A DNA stretch of 64,000 nucleotides, taken from NCBI GenBank assembly GCA_000149265.1, contig CH002892.1, forward strand, positions 498,485 to 562,484, read 5' to 3'. Positions within the stretch are counted from its first letter, which is position 1. Every line of letters starts with the position of its first letter. Both the position numbers and the translations under genes were made by a program. This stretch comes from Ciona savignyi. Its lineage: Eukaryota > Chordata > Ascidiacea > Phlebobranchia > Cionidae. Of the stretch, positions 1-14,200 are shown one piece after another. The notes under the pieces were generated by a model. The model had not been told where the DNA came from. It was given only the letters and a program-made list of their open reading frames with translations, and made no database searches.

Positions 1-3000
1 GCTTCGTGAAAATAACTGGTTTGGTGAGGTCTTAATTGCCCGAAATTTTTCTGATTACCGGTTTGCACCAAAATATACCACAGGATTAAAGGTATAAAAC
101 TGTTCTAAGTAAAGGTAATTTTAAACCTGTTTTGGGCTTAAATTAACCATATTTACAAAAAAATGTCAAGATACAAATATAGGATCGAGAATTTGTAAAT
201 GTGGCTCAGTTAAAAAGGTGAATGTAAGATTAGGTCATTAAGCTTGATTAGTTGATAATTACGATCAACACGTCGAAAATGTGGCGCAGATGGACAGGTC
301 AATTTAAATTAGCACCTCAGTAGAAGTTCGAGCGAAGAGTCGACCGCGCGACATCGAATTTGCACCTCTTACATCACTTATCAGCAGGGGTGGGATTATC
401 ACTTGACGTCATTACATAACCGAGATAATTAGGCATTGTGATGTAACACCTTGTCTAGTTATCAACAAACACGGGTTAAGTTGACAAACAAAATGGTTCC
501 GTTGGAGAAATTTTGGAAAAAACGGGATTTTCCGTAAAAAAGGTTCGGAAAAATCAGCTGGAAACCAACGTAATTTCTTCTAAGATCACACACTTCGCAA
601 ATGTTACGCCCTTCGCACACACAATGGCCATTATTACTTATACAAAGCCCACGATCTCTTTATTATAAAGTTCAATTGTAAATTCGGCTTTCTTTTCAAT
701 TCCATTTTTGGTTTATAGGCATTTCTAATAAATGTGGTTTTCCATGCGTCTATAGTGCCTTGACTGCCAACATTGACCAAAAATTCCAATAATACAAGAA
801 CTATAATTCTCATTAATCAAATGTCGGTTAGAAGTTAAATTGTAAAAAACGTTGGTTAGATTAGATATTACTTAGATTTCATAATTACATCAACATTTCC
901 TAATCCTTGTGTAGTTCTGCTGATTTAGTTTCATAAACAGAAGTAAAATCGCAACGTTTTGGATCCTGTTTTCGTGCTTGGAAACTAATTAATCTTCATT
1001 GATGTCAGCCTGGTTACAACCAGCATACGTTGCATTTATTATTAGGGAGAACGTTGTATCGGTTTTGGGAAACGAAGGGGTTACTTTATAGGTTCCTTAT
1101 TTATTAAGAATGAAATTGCAGTTAATTTTATTAAAGTAGAAGAAATGTGGCAATAAAAATAAGGCAATAACTCTGCAACCAAAGGAACATCCATTTTTAA
1201 ACATTCGACCAAAACATGTTTTTTACTGTGCCACCTTTTATTGTTAACAGTTGTTTAAAAATAACCCATGTATTGTCATTCCCAAAATAACATTTAGTCT
1301 TGTTTTTGCTGATATTGGTGATAGAATAGCACGACATTGATTTGTATTAGACTTTCCTAATCTCCAAATCCTATCTAGCAGCTATGAAAGTTAATGTTTA
1401 ACTCACAGATCAAATATTATACGTGTCTCAGCACGTAGACAGCAAGGCACTCGAAAACACACTGTACTAAGGTTTAATGCTCGACAAATAAGTTGTTAAA
1501 CTCATGAGAGGCAATGCAAACCAAAGAGAAGTTGTAACTTTTCATTCGAGCGGTCGTTCTTACGAGTTTACCAGATTCTTTACCGAAAATCCCTTCATTG
1601 TCAACCAATAAAGCGTTTTATGAGGCAACTATGACAACAAGGAACATGGCAAACATACTAAGGTTATTGTTACATAACAATTGGGAATGAATAAATGTAT
1701 TTTAAACATGTATTTCCGCGTTGTAGAATAATAAGTTATGAAAGCAATCTCGCAAAATAAGTTGTCACTGCGCCTGGGCAAATCGCAAACATAAACTCGC
1801 TATTGTTGATTATTGATAGCAGATTAAATCGACATCTATTATTTCGAAATAGCCAAACTTTATCACTAATCGCTTGGCATTTCAATAATCGGGCACTAGT
1901 GAAATATCGTGGGTACTGTCGGTTTGGTGGCGAATAATAAACTGGCTTGTTTAATTTTAGCCTCAACGCAACAACACGGTTTGTTACGTCACAATCTCTT
2001 CGCTCATAATAGAAAATTGTTCTTCGAAATCTTCGATTGTTTCTCCCATGCGATAATCGCAATGATTTTGAGTTTTGGGGAAAACACAGCGCTTAATCGA
2101 GATTGTTTCACCAGTTTCGATCATATTTGCGTAAATTTAAAGGCATAATCCGTTCAATTTCAAAGTACCAGCTAATTAGTAACATACTATACACAGAAGT
2201 CAATTTGCGTGGGTTTTTGGGCCATGGCATTTAATGGACTTTAGGATTAGGTAATGTCTCCGGCTAAACGCGACTGTGGGCATGCGGTAATATGACAAAC
2301 ACCCGTGTTAGGACTTGTAACCACCCCTTGGTACAAACATGTCTATAAACTCTTTATTTCGGAAATATAACTTAAAAGTATTGAGAAATGTCTTTCCAAA
2401 CATGGTCAAACTTAACACCTCCCTGTTATAACAACTTTCTCTTAAGATGACGTAATCGCCGAGGAATATACATAACCGACTCCCGTGTTATGGCGTGGTA
2501 TTCTTATCTTGTACCAGATTAGCGCATGCGCTATTTCTGCCGCGTATTAGCGCGTGTTTTACCACCATGCTTCATGTTTTACATCTTATCCAAATCGTGG
2601 GTGGTGAATTACTTTAATCTAACACCTTTATAAGCGATCCACGAAAGAATATTATATATTGAGCATGGAAATTATGCGATGCGCTTATAAAGGCGTTGAT
2701 TACGTAATGTTTCCATAAAGATCGAATGAGATATATGCAAAATCCATAAGTCACTAAAAGCAAATCACGTTCACAAAGTGATAGAAATGCAGATGACGAC
2801 ATTTATACACGATTGCAGTTTGGCGTTGAAATTCTTTGAAATCAAGTTCCAGTTATTTCATTGTTATAGCATTATATGGTTCGAGTCGTTTTGGGACAAA
2901 AATTATTCCAAACCAAGTCACATTCGACGCGTAAATTGGAATTTACGATGACTGAACGGCAATGCTCCCTGTAGTACATTAGCAGGCACGCTTGTCGTAT

Positions 3001-3200
3001 AAGTGATCGATTCATTAATTTCTATATCATCATGCGTAATACACAAACTTGTATGGAAGAATGAAACTGCTATACTCTATACATTGGGATGTACACATAA
3101 ATAAATCACTTGTTCATCAGCACCAGTATCGCCACGACTCTAGTCTTATTACACACGCAAGAATCAGTACGGGAGATTAGACATACGGCGCAACAAAAAG
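1..3200. other. No gene recognised; AT-rich noncoding DNA
   Basis: I see no exon with both plausible splice sites and recognisable protein motifs here. The short open frames near 1740-2150 and 2614-2802 have no family resemblance. The only structure is a degenerate copy pair of the 76-bp repeat family near the left edge, listed separately. Confidence 0.5.
165..310 (+). repeat. Degenerate copies of the 76-bp repeat family
   Basis: Two diverged units lie in tandem. Each has the ATGTGGCKCAG head, at about 206 and 280, followed by a GGACAGGT-like segment. The spacing of about 74 bp matches the clean array at the right end of the window. Confidence 0.6.
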
Positions 3201-6200
3201 TTAAATTCTAGTGCAGGTGCAATATCGTGAGAGAATTGTGTTTGGTGCGCGTCATGAATGGTAGTTTGTTTCGTCACAGGCATTGTTGTGGGAGGTGGGA
3301 TAGTAATGAACCTGTACCCACGGTCTAGTTGCCAATATCAGCGCTGTGCGTGTTATGCGATGAAAAGTTTAGTTCCTCTTCTCAGCGTGTGCTTTTGGGG
3401 AAGTTCCGCTCGGTTTTGCCATCCAACCGGTGTGAATTAGCTGCTTCTATGTCACAATGGAATAGCCGGTGCTCGATTGTTGCGTTTCGACGAGTCGATT
3501 GTTACCGAACAAGAGATGAAACTGCTGGATAACTCGCGAGAGATGAATCCTCTAATCACCGGGTTGATGTGGAACGATGGTGTTTCCGCTCATGATAGCA
3601 CGCTGTCAAACGCGCGACGCATTCTTAGACGCGTACACACCGCATACCAGCCGCAACGGTGGCCGTACCGACTCGAACCAGCAATTACATTGTTAACCGG
3701 TTACGTCACGACGATAGTATGTCCGCCTCGTTACCCAGTTGTTATGGCAACCAAAGTTGTGAAATTTGGGTTTTCCCTTTTATCCTCTCACCCCAGTAAA
3801 TACCCCGTGACCACATTGGCGGTCATGATTGCCCGGGTTTGAATTTTAGATTTTTTTATTTCTTGACGCTTCTTTGTGTCTTGATTCTGTACATCAAGCT
3901 TGTAGTAATGAAATGGAGATATTCAAATGTAAATTCCACGAATGCCAGGCGAAACAAAAACAATTTTTCTAATTATAAGCCACGTATGATCACTGTGTAA
4001 TAAATTTAATGTTTCTTGAGCAAATCGACTGTTTTATCCGATATTCTTTATATTTATCGGGACCTTATCTATCGCGTATATTGTGTTATCGAAATAATAA
4101 TCAAGAATTAGTTTCATTTCGGTCTGTTTAGTTTCAAATTAAGAAAGAAAAATAATAAAATGGTCAAAACAATTCCAGTGTAAAAATTAATAAACGACCA
4201 ATTTATTAAAAATCGAAATACGTCATCGGTGACCGCTAAGCTAATGTGGTTTATTATGACCAAATGAAACACAAACAATGGAAACGTGATGTCATCGATT
4301 ATCGCGTCATAACAGGGCTTGTCGCTTTCCATCCCCAGGGACAATCGCGCGCATCAAACCACAACTGCAAATTCCCGCCAAAACCAAGTGACGCAACAAA
4401 GAGAAAACTGGAAATGACGTCACATCAGTTCATTGCTGTTACTCTAATAGTTAATTCATTTGCATAGCAGTAACCGAGTTGTATTGATTCTTGCAGCTTA
4501 GCTTTGCTCACGCGATTTCTATGTCGCATTAAAGCTTAACCCGCACTCTTAACCTTCACTTTATAGATTATTACGCGACTACCTTGAATTGTAAATCAAT
4601 TTGTTTTGTTCGAAATGTTTATTTCGTGTTTCAACTTGTAGTTGATTCGAACAATTGAATTTCCTTCGGAATTTACAGAGATCGGAGAATTTTAGCTGCG
4701 CGTGTAAACCGTTCAAATCCGCGTGCCAAGAATTCGCATCGCGTAAACCCAGTAAGCCGGGCTGCTGCTGGAATAGCGTGACAAGCCTCGTAGCAGGGTT
4801 ACTGCACGAAATACGTTAATTGGACCTGGTTTCTGGCTTTCTGAGAAAAACTACAAAATCCGGAACTTAATTTGCACGATTTAGGGTCGAGAGAGTTGTT
4901 TAAAAGGGAACTTGTTATTCATGGTATTTCAAGGGGGTCGTGCAATGAAGAAGCGAAATTTGTCCAAATTGGAAATCACGAATTATTTTAATCATAATAA
5001 TTAATAAACCGATCGATCGTGTTTTGAAGTGTTCAAATTTATAAGGGATATATGTGATATAAGTCTTTTAATTTATCATATTTGTGATTTCGTCTATTTT
5101 GCACGAATCCATTTTATAAGCACGTTTTTGTTCGGGTGGCGCGCTTACCCGGGTATACGTATGCGCTTATCCGCATTACAAACATTTTTATTAGAGTGTT
5201 GGTTCATGACGTCGATATTTCTGCTTCTGCAATTGGGATGTTAAGTTGATGAATATATTTGGAATGACGGCATAAACATGAGGCGACAAACTCTGCAGAA
5301 TCCTGCGATCATCAACTGCAACGCTCAGAACTTGAAACAGAAAAATAGACGAGACCGACCCACTGACTTCTGCAAAGCCCCGTAACATGCCCTGTATGCT
5401 GCCGTGCATAGCACAAGTCAATCCGCTGTTTGTTTGACAACAAATCTGCATGATGATTGATTGACGGTTGTACTTATTTTGCGTGGGGGCATTATTGACT
5501 GTTCTTCAAAATTCTCTGCTTTGACCAAAATCGACCGATTTTAAACAAAATCCTCCAATCGCCATAAAAACATCATTTTTAACTTTATTTTTGTTCAAAT
5601 ATTATATTCGTTATGCTGCGCGAACGCATTCTGGAAAGAAGTCGATTCAAAACCTCACAAACCATTTGTTTCTTTAAATCCTTGGAACACAGACAATCGG
5701 TCTGCTTCCTGACATTCGATCTTATTACGTCACAATGCAATTGAATAGAGTTCCAATATTACATTACGTAGATCCACTTAACAAAGTCTTACAAACTAAC
5801 CGTCGGTTCAGGCGATTTTATTCGGTTGTTACGTCACAAGACGCACAAATCGGTATTCATTACGCATAAACCCGATCCTATAAACGTGGAGAGGATTTGA
5901 TTACGTAGTGAAACCTGTCTAATGGAGCCACTTATCGGTTTCGAAGAATGTGCGGATTTCATAGGATGTGGATATGCAGGGGAAATAATATTTCATGCTG
6001 CAATGAATCGCTTATGGTTATGTGGGGATGCTTGCGGTTATGAATAAGCCGACTGGTTTTGCAAGTTGTCTGTTGTGCCAAACACTTATAATTACCGAAG
6101 CAAATTTTTCTCGTACAGTTTGTGCAGCTCAATAATTACCACATCGTACTAATTACCTCACACAGGGTGCAAGACAGCAACAAAAGCCCGGTCTTTGCGG

Positions 6201-7500
6201 GAATCCGGGCTCAATTAGCGGCCGGAACTTTTCGAACCCCGTTCCCTAGTTCCGGCTTACTTTATCTTAATTATTCCGCTAATTACCGAACTTTTAACTA
6301 ATTAGTTTCGTCTCAATTCGATTACCATTTACTTTCACACGCAAATACTCCAATGTGTTAAGCGGGAAAGCCTGGTTCGAACGTTGATGGATTTGAAAGT
6401 CGGAAGATTCCGCATTCGAAACCCACCACTGAATATTTAAAATTAACTCTTACGTCACAGTAATAAATATTACGTCACATTTTAATATCATGATGTTTAT
6501 CGTATGAACGTCATATCTCAAGTCCTTTCATTCAACCGTTTTGGCCAATCATTCCCCATAACAAGCCGTTCGCTTTTTCAAAGATAAGTATTCGACTGTT
6601 TTATACCAGTCCAAGGCACGAACCCAGAACCCTAGAGCCCGTAACAATTCACGACCTGTGTGTGAGGCGATGGCACTGGCCCATTGATTCCACCGGTTGC
6701 GTAATAAGTACTTTCCAACCAAGAAATCGCACCGAAGATTACACTGTGGTTCCACCCACTGAAGCGCTATGTTTCCCTGTTGCTCAAACACCCACGGTGG
6801 GTTGGATTACCCTCCACCCCCCCCGATTTGTGACTAACATTGTTTTCTTTGCAAACAAGCGTGTTCGAAAATGCATTGAGATTCTGTCAAAGGTTGTGCT
6901 CTCATGGAAATAGGAAACTTCACAAGCGCGTATATCTGAGCCGCAGACCTAACTTAACATGCGCATCTACTAGTAATTTATATCATGCTTGATTGGTGTG
7001 GCTGGACAAGGAAATAAGTGCGCGTCGTCAGAACCCAGTGAATTATTACATTGAAATTAAACACTGCAAATAAACTAAAACAATGTAAATGTAAAAGTGT
7101 GAATATATATTGAACTAAAACAGTATTAAATAAACAACACTCTGCAATAGGTATGTCTTCAGTGAAAGTACGAGGTAATCTGACGATTGTCCTTATTATT
7201 ATGAAGGCTCATGTTATACCAGCATGTCTTGTATACAATTGAACCCATTACAACCTGGAAAACATCACTTTAAACACTCCATCCATCCTGCCAATGTGCG
7301 CCATTGAGAAAATATTGAATGTGACGCAAATAAACATTAATTGAGTTGTGTGTCATATCGGATTATATTTTATAACTAGAAATTGAATTAATGCTTGTAT
7401 GATTCGATTACGATGGCTTTTAATGCAAGTCGTGCCATGTTACAAGATCTTTATTTATAATGTATATTCGGGTATGGGGTTTAATGTTGAATGTGGTGTT
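3201..7500. other. No gene recognised
   Basis: Open frames at 3477-3842 (+), 5191-5451 (-) and 6549-6791 (-) are uninterrupted for 80 to 120 codons, but none shows a motif, signal peptide or splice context that I can support. I treat the stretch as unannotated rather than proven noncoding. Confidence 0.4.
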
Positions 7501-7521
7501 AAATAAGTATGATCTTAACTT

Positions 7522-7665
7522 TCGAAATGCGGCATAGATAGACAAATGGTGTGCTTATTTTGTACAAATATATATGATCGGTCATTTTGATGGTCAAGCA
7601 TATGGACAGGTGGTATATGATTGATTATCAAGGTTGGTTGGTGTATAAATGTGTGATAAATCTGG
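7522..7665 (+). repeat. 76-bp repeat family, two diverged units
   Basis: Two units about 76 bp apart carry the GGTGTGCTTAT and ACAAATATATATGATCGG blocks and then a second GGACAGGTGG..TATCAAGGTTG block. The 98-codon open frame starting at 7587 begins inside this repeat, which argues against it being a gene. Confidence 0.6.
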
Positions 7666-8464
7666 AGAAGATAAATAAGTTTTTGATGATCATATCCCAG
7701 CTTTGCTCATTATACACCGTGTCAAACACAGTTGACAGCCATGATATTGGTGACGTCATATCCGCATTGGTATGCGCGTTGTGCTCTGTTTACATTCCGA
7801 TGCAAAGCGTGACATTCCTGTCATTGACCTTCGCTGCTTGGGGTCAGAATAAAAAGGGGTTTGAAGAAAACACAACTTCTTGAAAATGTAGCCATAAAAT
7901 GTAAAAAGTCCCTTAATTTTAATGTTGGCACGTTATATCAAATTGTTTTTGCGTAAGTATTTAACTGATACCAAGTTTGCAAATAGTCTAGAATTTAACA
8001 TTTTAGTTTGATAAGAATTATCGATTGTTACAGAGGCAATACCGGTTTTCAGAATTTATTATAAACCTTTATTTAGGCGCAATGTTTTTGGGGTGAAATG
8101 AGGCTATAAATTGCTATTTGTGTCCTGTAACATGGTATCCGCTACATGAAACATTTACCATGTTAAGCCAGCAGGTGATGATTAATTGTCTAATTAAAGC
8201 ATTTCCCTGATCCTTTTGTACCGGTGTGACTTAACTCTTCCGGTAATTGTGCTGCATGTGACGTAACAATACTGCTTATGGCAGCGGTGATGCAATGATA
8301 TTACCGGTTGTTATCATCGGAAAATATCAATCAAGAAATTAGGTTCATTATAAGAGACAACATCCGATTAATATGACGTGAAATTTAAATTTGAACACAG
8401 ATCGCCTTAAAATGTGCATCTACCCACGTGATGTGCCTTAAGGGTTCATATTTACAAGTGGCGC

Positions 8465-8550
8465 GATGTAGTTAGAACAATTGGGGCTCAAATATACAGG
8501 TGGTGTGCTTATCAAGGTTTATGTGTGCACAAATATATAGAATTAGGACA
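8465..8550 (+). repeat. 76-bp repeat family, single copy
   Basis: It carries the family core ACAGGTGGTGTGCTTATCAA followed by the CACAAATATATAGAATTAGG tail. Confidence 0.6.
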
Positions 8551-9457
8551 CATATGAAATGTTATAAACAGTCGGTTTGTTAGCGGTAACCAAAATCACT
8601 CGACTGCGTCAATAAAACAACATTGTGACGCGACAAAGGATTATTGAGAATTTCGTCGGATATGAGCGAGTCAAAATCATTACTCAAATCCTGACTTGTT
8701 TGTCCGAAGTTCCCGTCGCGTTTTATTCACAAGGTGTTATTATTCGGTCACATTTAAGAGTCGTAATTTTACGTCGGAGCATCGAAAATTGGCGGGAAAA
8801 CAAGTCACAACCGGGAATTATTGAGCGCGAAACGCGCGATGACACAGGGTGTCGGAATAGTAGAATTCGAGACCACAGGTTACCAGAGGTCATTTGAAAC
8901 ACATTTCGTGATATTCAAACACCCGACACAAGTAATACACAGAGTGCAACAATAATACCACGACATATAATACTGTGTTTATTAACTTTCGTGACAATAG
9001 CTTTGCACTATGTACAATATCTCTATGGTTTATTGTATCTAAATATATTTGTTCCTACCTGTTTACCCGCGCCACAGAACCTACATGTAGTCACGTTTTC
9101 CATCAATATATGATACGCAAGCCGAGGTTGTATATCGGAGCCAGTAAGCCGAGAGGCTCTTATGCAGGTATCCGACAATGAGGTATTGTTGTGTAACTAT
9201 TGAATCCAACTCACGCACTTTAATGTTTGTTCCCTGTGACGTGACATTTTATTTGAATTGTCATTATGACGCAACAGGTAGTATGAAAGACACGGAAACG
9301 GATGGCTTCTTGCGTCACACTCGTCTTACGTCATATTTAAATTAAAAAATATGGAAACCTTTGAAAAGTCAATTTTAAATGACAATTTTTCTCTGCTTAC
9401 CTACGTCCATAATGTCTGTTTAATGACGCTATTCATTCCTACTTATCAATACCGCTC

Positions 9458-9856
9458 NNNNNNNNNNNNNNNNNNNNNNNNNNNNNNNNNNNNNNNNNNN
9501 NNNNNNNNNNNNNNNNNNNNNNNNNNNNNNNNNNNNNNNNNNNNNNNNNNNNNNNNNNNNNNNNNNNNNNNNNNNNNNNNNNNNNNNNNNNNNNNNNNNN
9601 NNNNNNNNNNNNNNNNNNNNNNNNNNNNNNNNNNNNNNNNNNNNNNNNNNNNNNNNNNNNNNNNNNNNNNNNNNNNNNNNNNNNNNNNNNNNNNNNNNNN
9701 NNNNNNNNNNNNNNNNNNNNNNNNNNNNNNNNNNNNNNNNNNNNNNNNNNNNNNNNNNNNNNNNNNNNNNNNNNNNNNNNNNNNNNNNNNNNNNNNNNNN
9801 NNNNNNNNNNNNNNNNNNNNNNNNNNNNNNNNNNNNNNNNNNNNNNNNNNNNNNNN
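9458..9856. other. Assembly gap (399 N)
   Basis: An unbroken run of N marks a scaffold gap. Open frames drawn through it are artefacts. Confidence 0.99.
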
Positions 9857-12800
9857 GATTGGGAAACGTAGGAAGAAAAATATACATTTTAAACTTTCTT
9901 TAATTATCATATAATCAATGTTGAGTTACACTTAGTTCTTTATGTTACCAAGTTCACTAGATAAACGGGGAGATGAATAATTCTTGCATCGACATGAAAT
10001 AAAACAATTACACCAACATCTTTTCTCTAACCTTGATCTACCCGAACATAAAGTTAAAACTGCAGTATTAAAAATTGCCAATAAATAAAATCGTTCGTTT
10101 AGAGAACTGTGTATGGGATACTATACCGCATTAATGACACAATTCCGAATGCCGTGTAGTCGCATAATTCGTTTGTTTTATATTTATTTATATGTGATTT
10201 TCCGCAAAAATTGAACATTTGATGCTTCATTAGCTCGATTTCCGAATTAGACACAAATTCGATTTTAACCGAGATAAATCAGCACGAAGATAAACATTGT
10301 GAATAATTGGGTTCATTCGTCATACTTCCGATAAATGTGGGGAGTCCGGTGTAACATGTGTAAGGTCTGTACCGTTTCCTGGGGTGGGTTCGGGATAATA
10401 ATATCGCACTTAGCTTGTGGATATTGACTCTTGTGGGCATCGCCTGTTATGTGGTGTGGACCGCCTTTCATCCTATGTGGGGTGGAGGGTGGATTAACAC
10501 GTCTCCAATGGCGGCGAAACCGGTTCCATTGTGGTTAATTTACAGGCATAAACTGTATTTGTGGCTTACAGGTATAAACTGTAAGACAAACAGGTCTCGC
10601 GCTTATCAAGGTTTAGGTATAGTTATCACCTATAAAAATATACTGTGGGTAACGCATATATACAGGTGATAAACTTATTAAAATCAAATTGCGTATTAAA
10701 ATGTGACGCAAATTAAGATTTTGTTAAGTCAGTTCAACCTCTATTGAACATAAAACAAATCACTTTATTTCTATATTCAACTCCAGCCGAGTTGTTTTGA
10801 GGGGTTTCACGAAAACACGAAACAACTTCCAAAACACCGACTCGCATTCAATGCTTGAACGCACAGTAAAACACATTTCCAACAGGCACGATTCCTGTCC
10901 ACAAAAGCCCTGAATGTTTTCAGAAGTGTATTGTGTAAAGTGGTCGAACACAAGACCCATTGACATGGTAGATCTAATCCACTTAAAAAGGGGCGCAGTC
11001 AATTTAATGGAGGCAAGTAGAGAGGTATTGTGCGACGAGGCATCGGCTTTCCGAAAGGTTATTTGAAATCGAAGTTTCGCATCAACAAAAATGACGTAAA
11101 GTTTGTTTATCTCTTACACAAGAGTGGTTTACATCGCTTTAAAACGGTCTTGTCTACAAAATCTTGTAAATGTCGAAGCTAACGACGGTAATTTGATCGT
11201 AGTTATTGGGGACGATTTAAGCTGGAAAGTCTCATTTTTATTGATGAAACTTATCTTTTCTTTATTCATAATTTGAATACATGAATTGTTTTGATAAAAA
11301 TAACCCGGACAGAATAGAATAAAATGGACGAGATAAACAACATATTTATCATGGCTTGTTGAAAATGATTCATTTCTATTCGAAACTTAATATGGATTGC
11401 CATTAGTTCTGCAAATTTGCCACAAACTTGTCGAGAAAGACATTATTTACCAACAAAACAACGATTTGTTGCCAAAACTAAGCAACACTATAAACACTGC
11501 AATTCGATGGTCACTTGATACTAATTTTGCGGCAAACTGAATGACTAATTGATTCGCCGCATTTTTAGACGTTTATGTGTTTTTCTGCGACTTATGGTCG
11601 AAAGATGACAGTTTACGTCACAAATCATTTGTTTGGACAACGATTTTGTGGTTTTGACGTCACAATTTATGATTATGATGACATTAAATTTTACTGTGAA
11701 AGATTTAAAGAGAAATGAAGTTTACGGGCGTTTTCAAAGTTCAGGTCTAATAGGCAATGAAACGAGTGTGGCTCAGATAAACAGGTGACGTAGAAGCGAT
11801 TCACATGACACGTCGCACTCTACAGTCCACTCTAAACCGGCCTAAACCTGTTCGATATCTAAGTGGGTCAAAAAGGTTAGGTGACTGTAGAACAACTCAC
11901 GACATGGTTAAATGGATTTGAATGGGAGCGCTAGGGGGGCGTGAAGCTTGGATAAGAACCACGCAAATCCCTAAGTGGCTCTATCTGGGCTTGGCTCAAT
12001 TATCAAGCTAAATCATGCAATGCTAAATAGATAATTTGCAAATTATAAGATTAAATTTAGGTTTACTGGGTGGTGGTATTGTGATGGTGGATTAACCGCC
12101 ATGGAAATCTGACCAACTGAAGCTTGAATTATAACATTTAACCCCAAATCATACAGTAATAATAACATGCCTGGGAAATATGCGTGTAATTCTTGTTCTG
12201 CATGTACGCAAATTTATTCAACTGATTTTATTCGCATCAACTTGTTCACAATGTAAAAAGGAGCGAAATAATATCATGAGCCACTACAGAGTAGTTTTAA
12301 ACCACGGCCTCCTGCTGCACAGGGTGATAATTGATATATTTATGATTTGTTTCAGCAATCCGGGACTTGAAGATGTTGGGTTGTCGACGAATATAAACAG
12401 GCGCTCTTCAATACTTATGGTAGGCTTCGGTGCAATACAATTGACACACAGTCCATCGAATGACCAGTTTATATTTTGTGCAAATCGATTTCATTTAAGA
12501 AACTCCGGTGCGCGAAGTTTATTGTTGAGAAGACCGATAATAATCTATAATTGAGGTCGCACTTCGCCACAAAAACAAATCTCACTCGATTTAAACGGTT
12601 CCACCTTTGAGAAAGGTTCACGAATTGTGGCCGAACATACCGGTGGGTGGATTAGAAGTTGCTAGTATCGCGCAGCTGCTGTGGGTGATAGTTTGTTGTT
12701 CTTGTCTCATTTAATTCGAGTCAAAATATCCAAAATCGCATGTTTGCCCGAGCAAGTGGTTATGCATTCCTATGACCCGGTCGGGTGTCGGATTAATCAA

Positions 12801-13095
12801 GAATTGATTATCATTGAAAGGAATTAATTCAATCGAACCACCGTCTGCTCTTTTGCGAGCCTGTACAATTTCACAATATTCCAATTAAACAGCCAATTAA
12901 TACATAGTTATTAGCAATCAATTGTGAATTAAAATACACGTGGGGTATCATAATTGGCAATATTGACGCATGTGCGGTTAAACGTTCGCTGATTCGACAA
13001 CCAATGAGGTCTATAACTAATAGTTGTTACTAAGTACCCAGGATTACTTAATCCTCTACTATAGGTCCGTTTATACGTCATAGACCATAACTGTT
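9857..13095. other. No gene recognised
   Basis: The stretch holds diverged 76-bp family fragments (around 10530-10680 and 11765-11795) and AT-rich sequence. Open frames at 10760-11002 (-) and 12180-12554 (+) show no recognisable domain. Confidence 0.45.
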
Positions 13096-13099
13096 CGAC

Positions 13100-13380
13100 G
13101 GGTTAGTTTGGTGGTTTAGTGCGCCGCCTTTCAGCTGAAGGGTTGCCGGTACGAAACTGGTCGTTATCTAGTCGGTTGTGTCCTTGGGCAAGGTACTTTA
13201 GGAACATTACCTAAATTCAGTGGATTAATGGGTTCTACTACATTGAAGGAATGTGTCTATCATATACAACACACTGCAATATCTCTGGTAACCCGACGGT
13301 GGGCGCGAGGTGATCTGACGATTACCCGTGTGTTAACCTCCTTGGTTTTCCCATTTACGGGGATAAACATGAATATCCTA
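13100..13380 (+). mobile_element. SINE (tRNA-like body plus conserved tail)
   Basis: This is a nearly full body. A tRNA-like segment (GTGGTTTAGTGCGCC, then an AAGGGTTG..ACGAAACTGG box B-like stretch) is followed by TCGGTTGTGTCCTTGGGCAA, GTGGATTAATGGGTTCTACT and the conserved tail CAACACACTGCAATA..CGACGGTGGGCGCGAGGTGA. At least twenty copies or fragments of the same arrangement occur in the window. It recalls the composite SINE described from Ciona, but I cannot check that name. Confidence 0.8.
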
Positions 13381-13794
13381 TCCCTATACCGGGCCTGGTT
13401 TCTAACCCAGGATCACTGGATTTCAGTTTAAGTTTGTTTTTACTTTAGGTGGAAAATAAGTTTAATCAACAATTGATTAATTAATAGTGGTTTTTAAAAT
13501 CTTTAGTGGAAATTATCAAAGATCGCTAAAAAAATTAGCTAGCTCTCTATCTACTTTTGTTAACTCATAAACACACAATATGACGTCATAGTTAATATTG
13601 TCTTTGATCCTCGATCTATTAAGTACTCATCGTCATAATGCGTACGATTGTTATGGTTTATGACGTAAACTCTTTGTTTAAGCAGCTATGTTTACAAAAC
13701 GCACCGCAAGATACAAGAATGAAGAAGTTATTTGTTTGTTGGACTCTGTAGATTACATACGTTGGCGCTATGTTGAATTATACCAGGCGTATAT

Positions 13795-13865
13795 CACCCA
13801 TTTGGATCAGATATACAGGTCGTGCTTATTGAGATTATTTTGTGCACAAACTCATATTTAAGTAG
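13795..13865 (+). repeat. 76-bp repeat family, single copy
   Basis: A diverged copy with GGATCAGATATACAGGT, GTGCTTAT and TTTGTGCACAAA blocks. Confidence 0.5.
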
Positions 13866-14124
13866 TCGATAAAATGGTTGAGGTTAAGTTTCTTGGAAAA
13901 CCTTTTTCACCCATCACATTTACGAAAGTCGTAATCCTGTGGTGTGTAACTGAGCGAATAAAGGGCTTTGTGACGTCACTACCAGAGATTTTCTCTTTCC
14001 AATAGTTGCTGACGACAACCCAGTACCTGCTGGTTAACTATTTCGAGTTATTACGTAACGTATAATGTGCTACGGAGTATTGTGTATAAAGTGTGGTCTA
14101 TATACCTCGCAATGCTATTATAAC

Positions 14125-14200
14125 GGGTGTGACGCAGGTGAACCTGCGGCGGTGCACTTATCAAGGTTGATCTGTGTTAAATATATATTGTTGGGAGTTT
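14125..14200 (+). repeat. 76-bp repeat family, single copy
   Basis: It has the GACGCAGGTGAAC head, then GTGCACTTATCAAGGTTGAT and an AAATATATATTG tail. Confidence 0.6.

Noticed and set aside
3477..3842. 121-codon plus frame
   Set aside because: No signal peptide, motif or supporting splice context; the amino acid make-up gives no family hint.
7587..7883. 98-codon plus frame
   Set aside because: Its start lies in a 76-bp family repeat and the rest shows no domain.
9351..9914. Open frames spanning the run of N
   Set aside because: They exist only because N codons contain no stops; the flanking coding parts are short and unremarkable.
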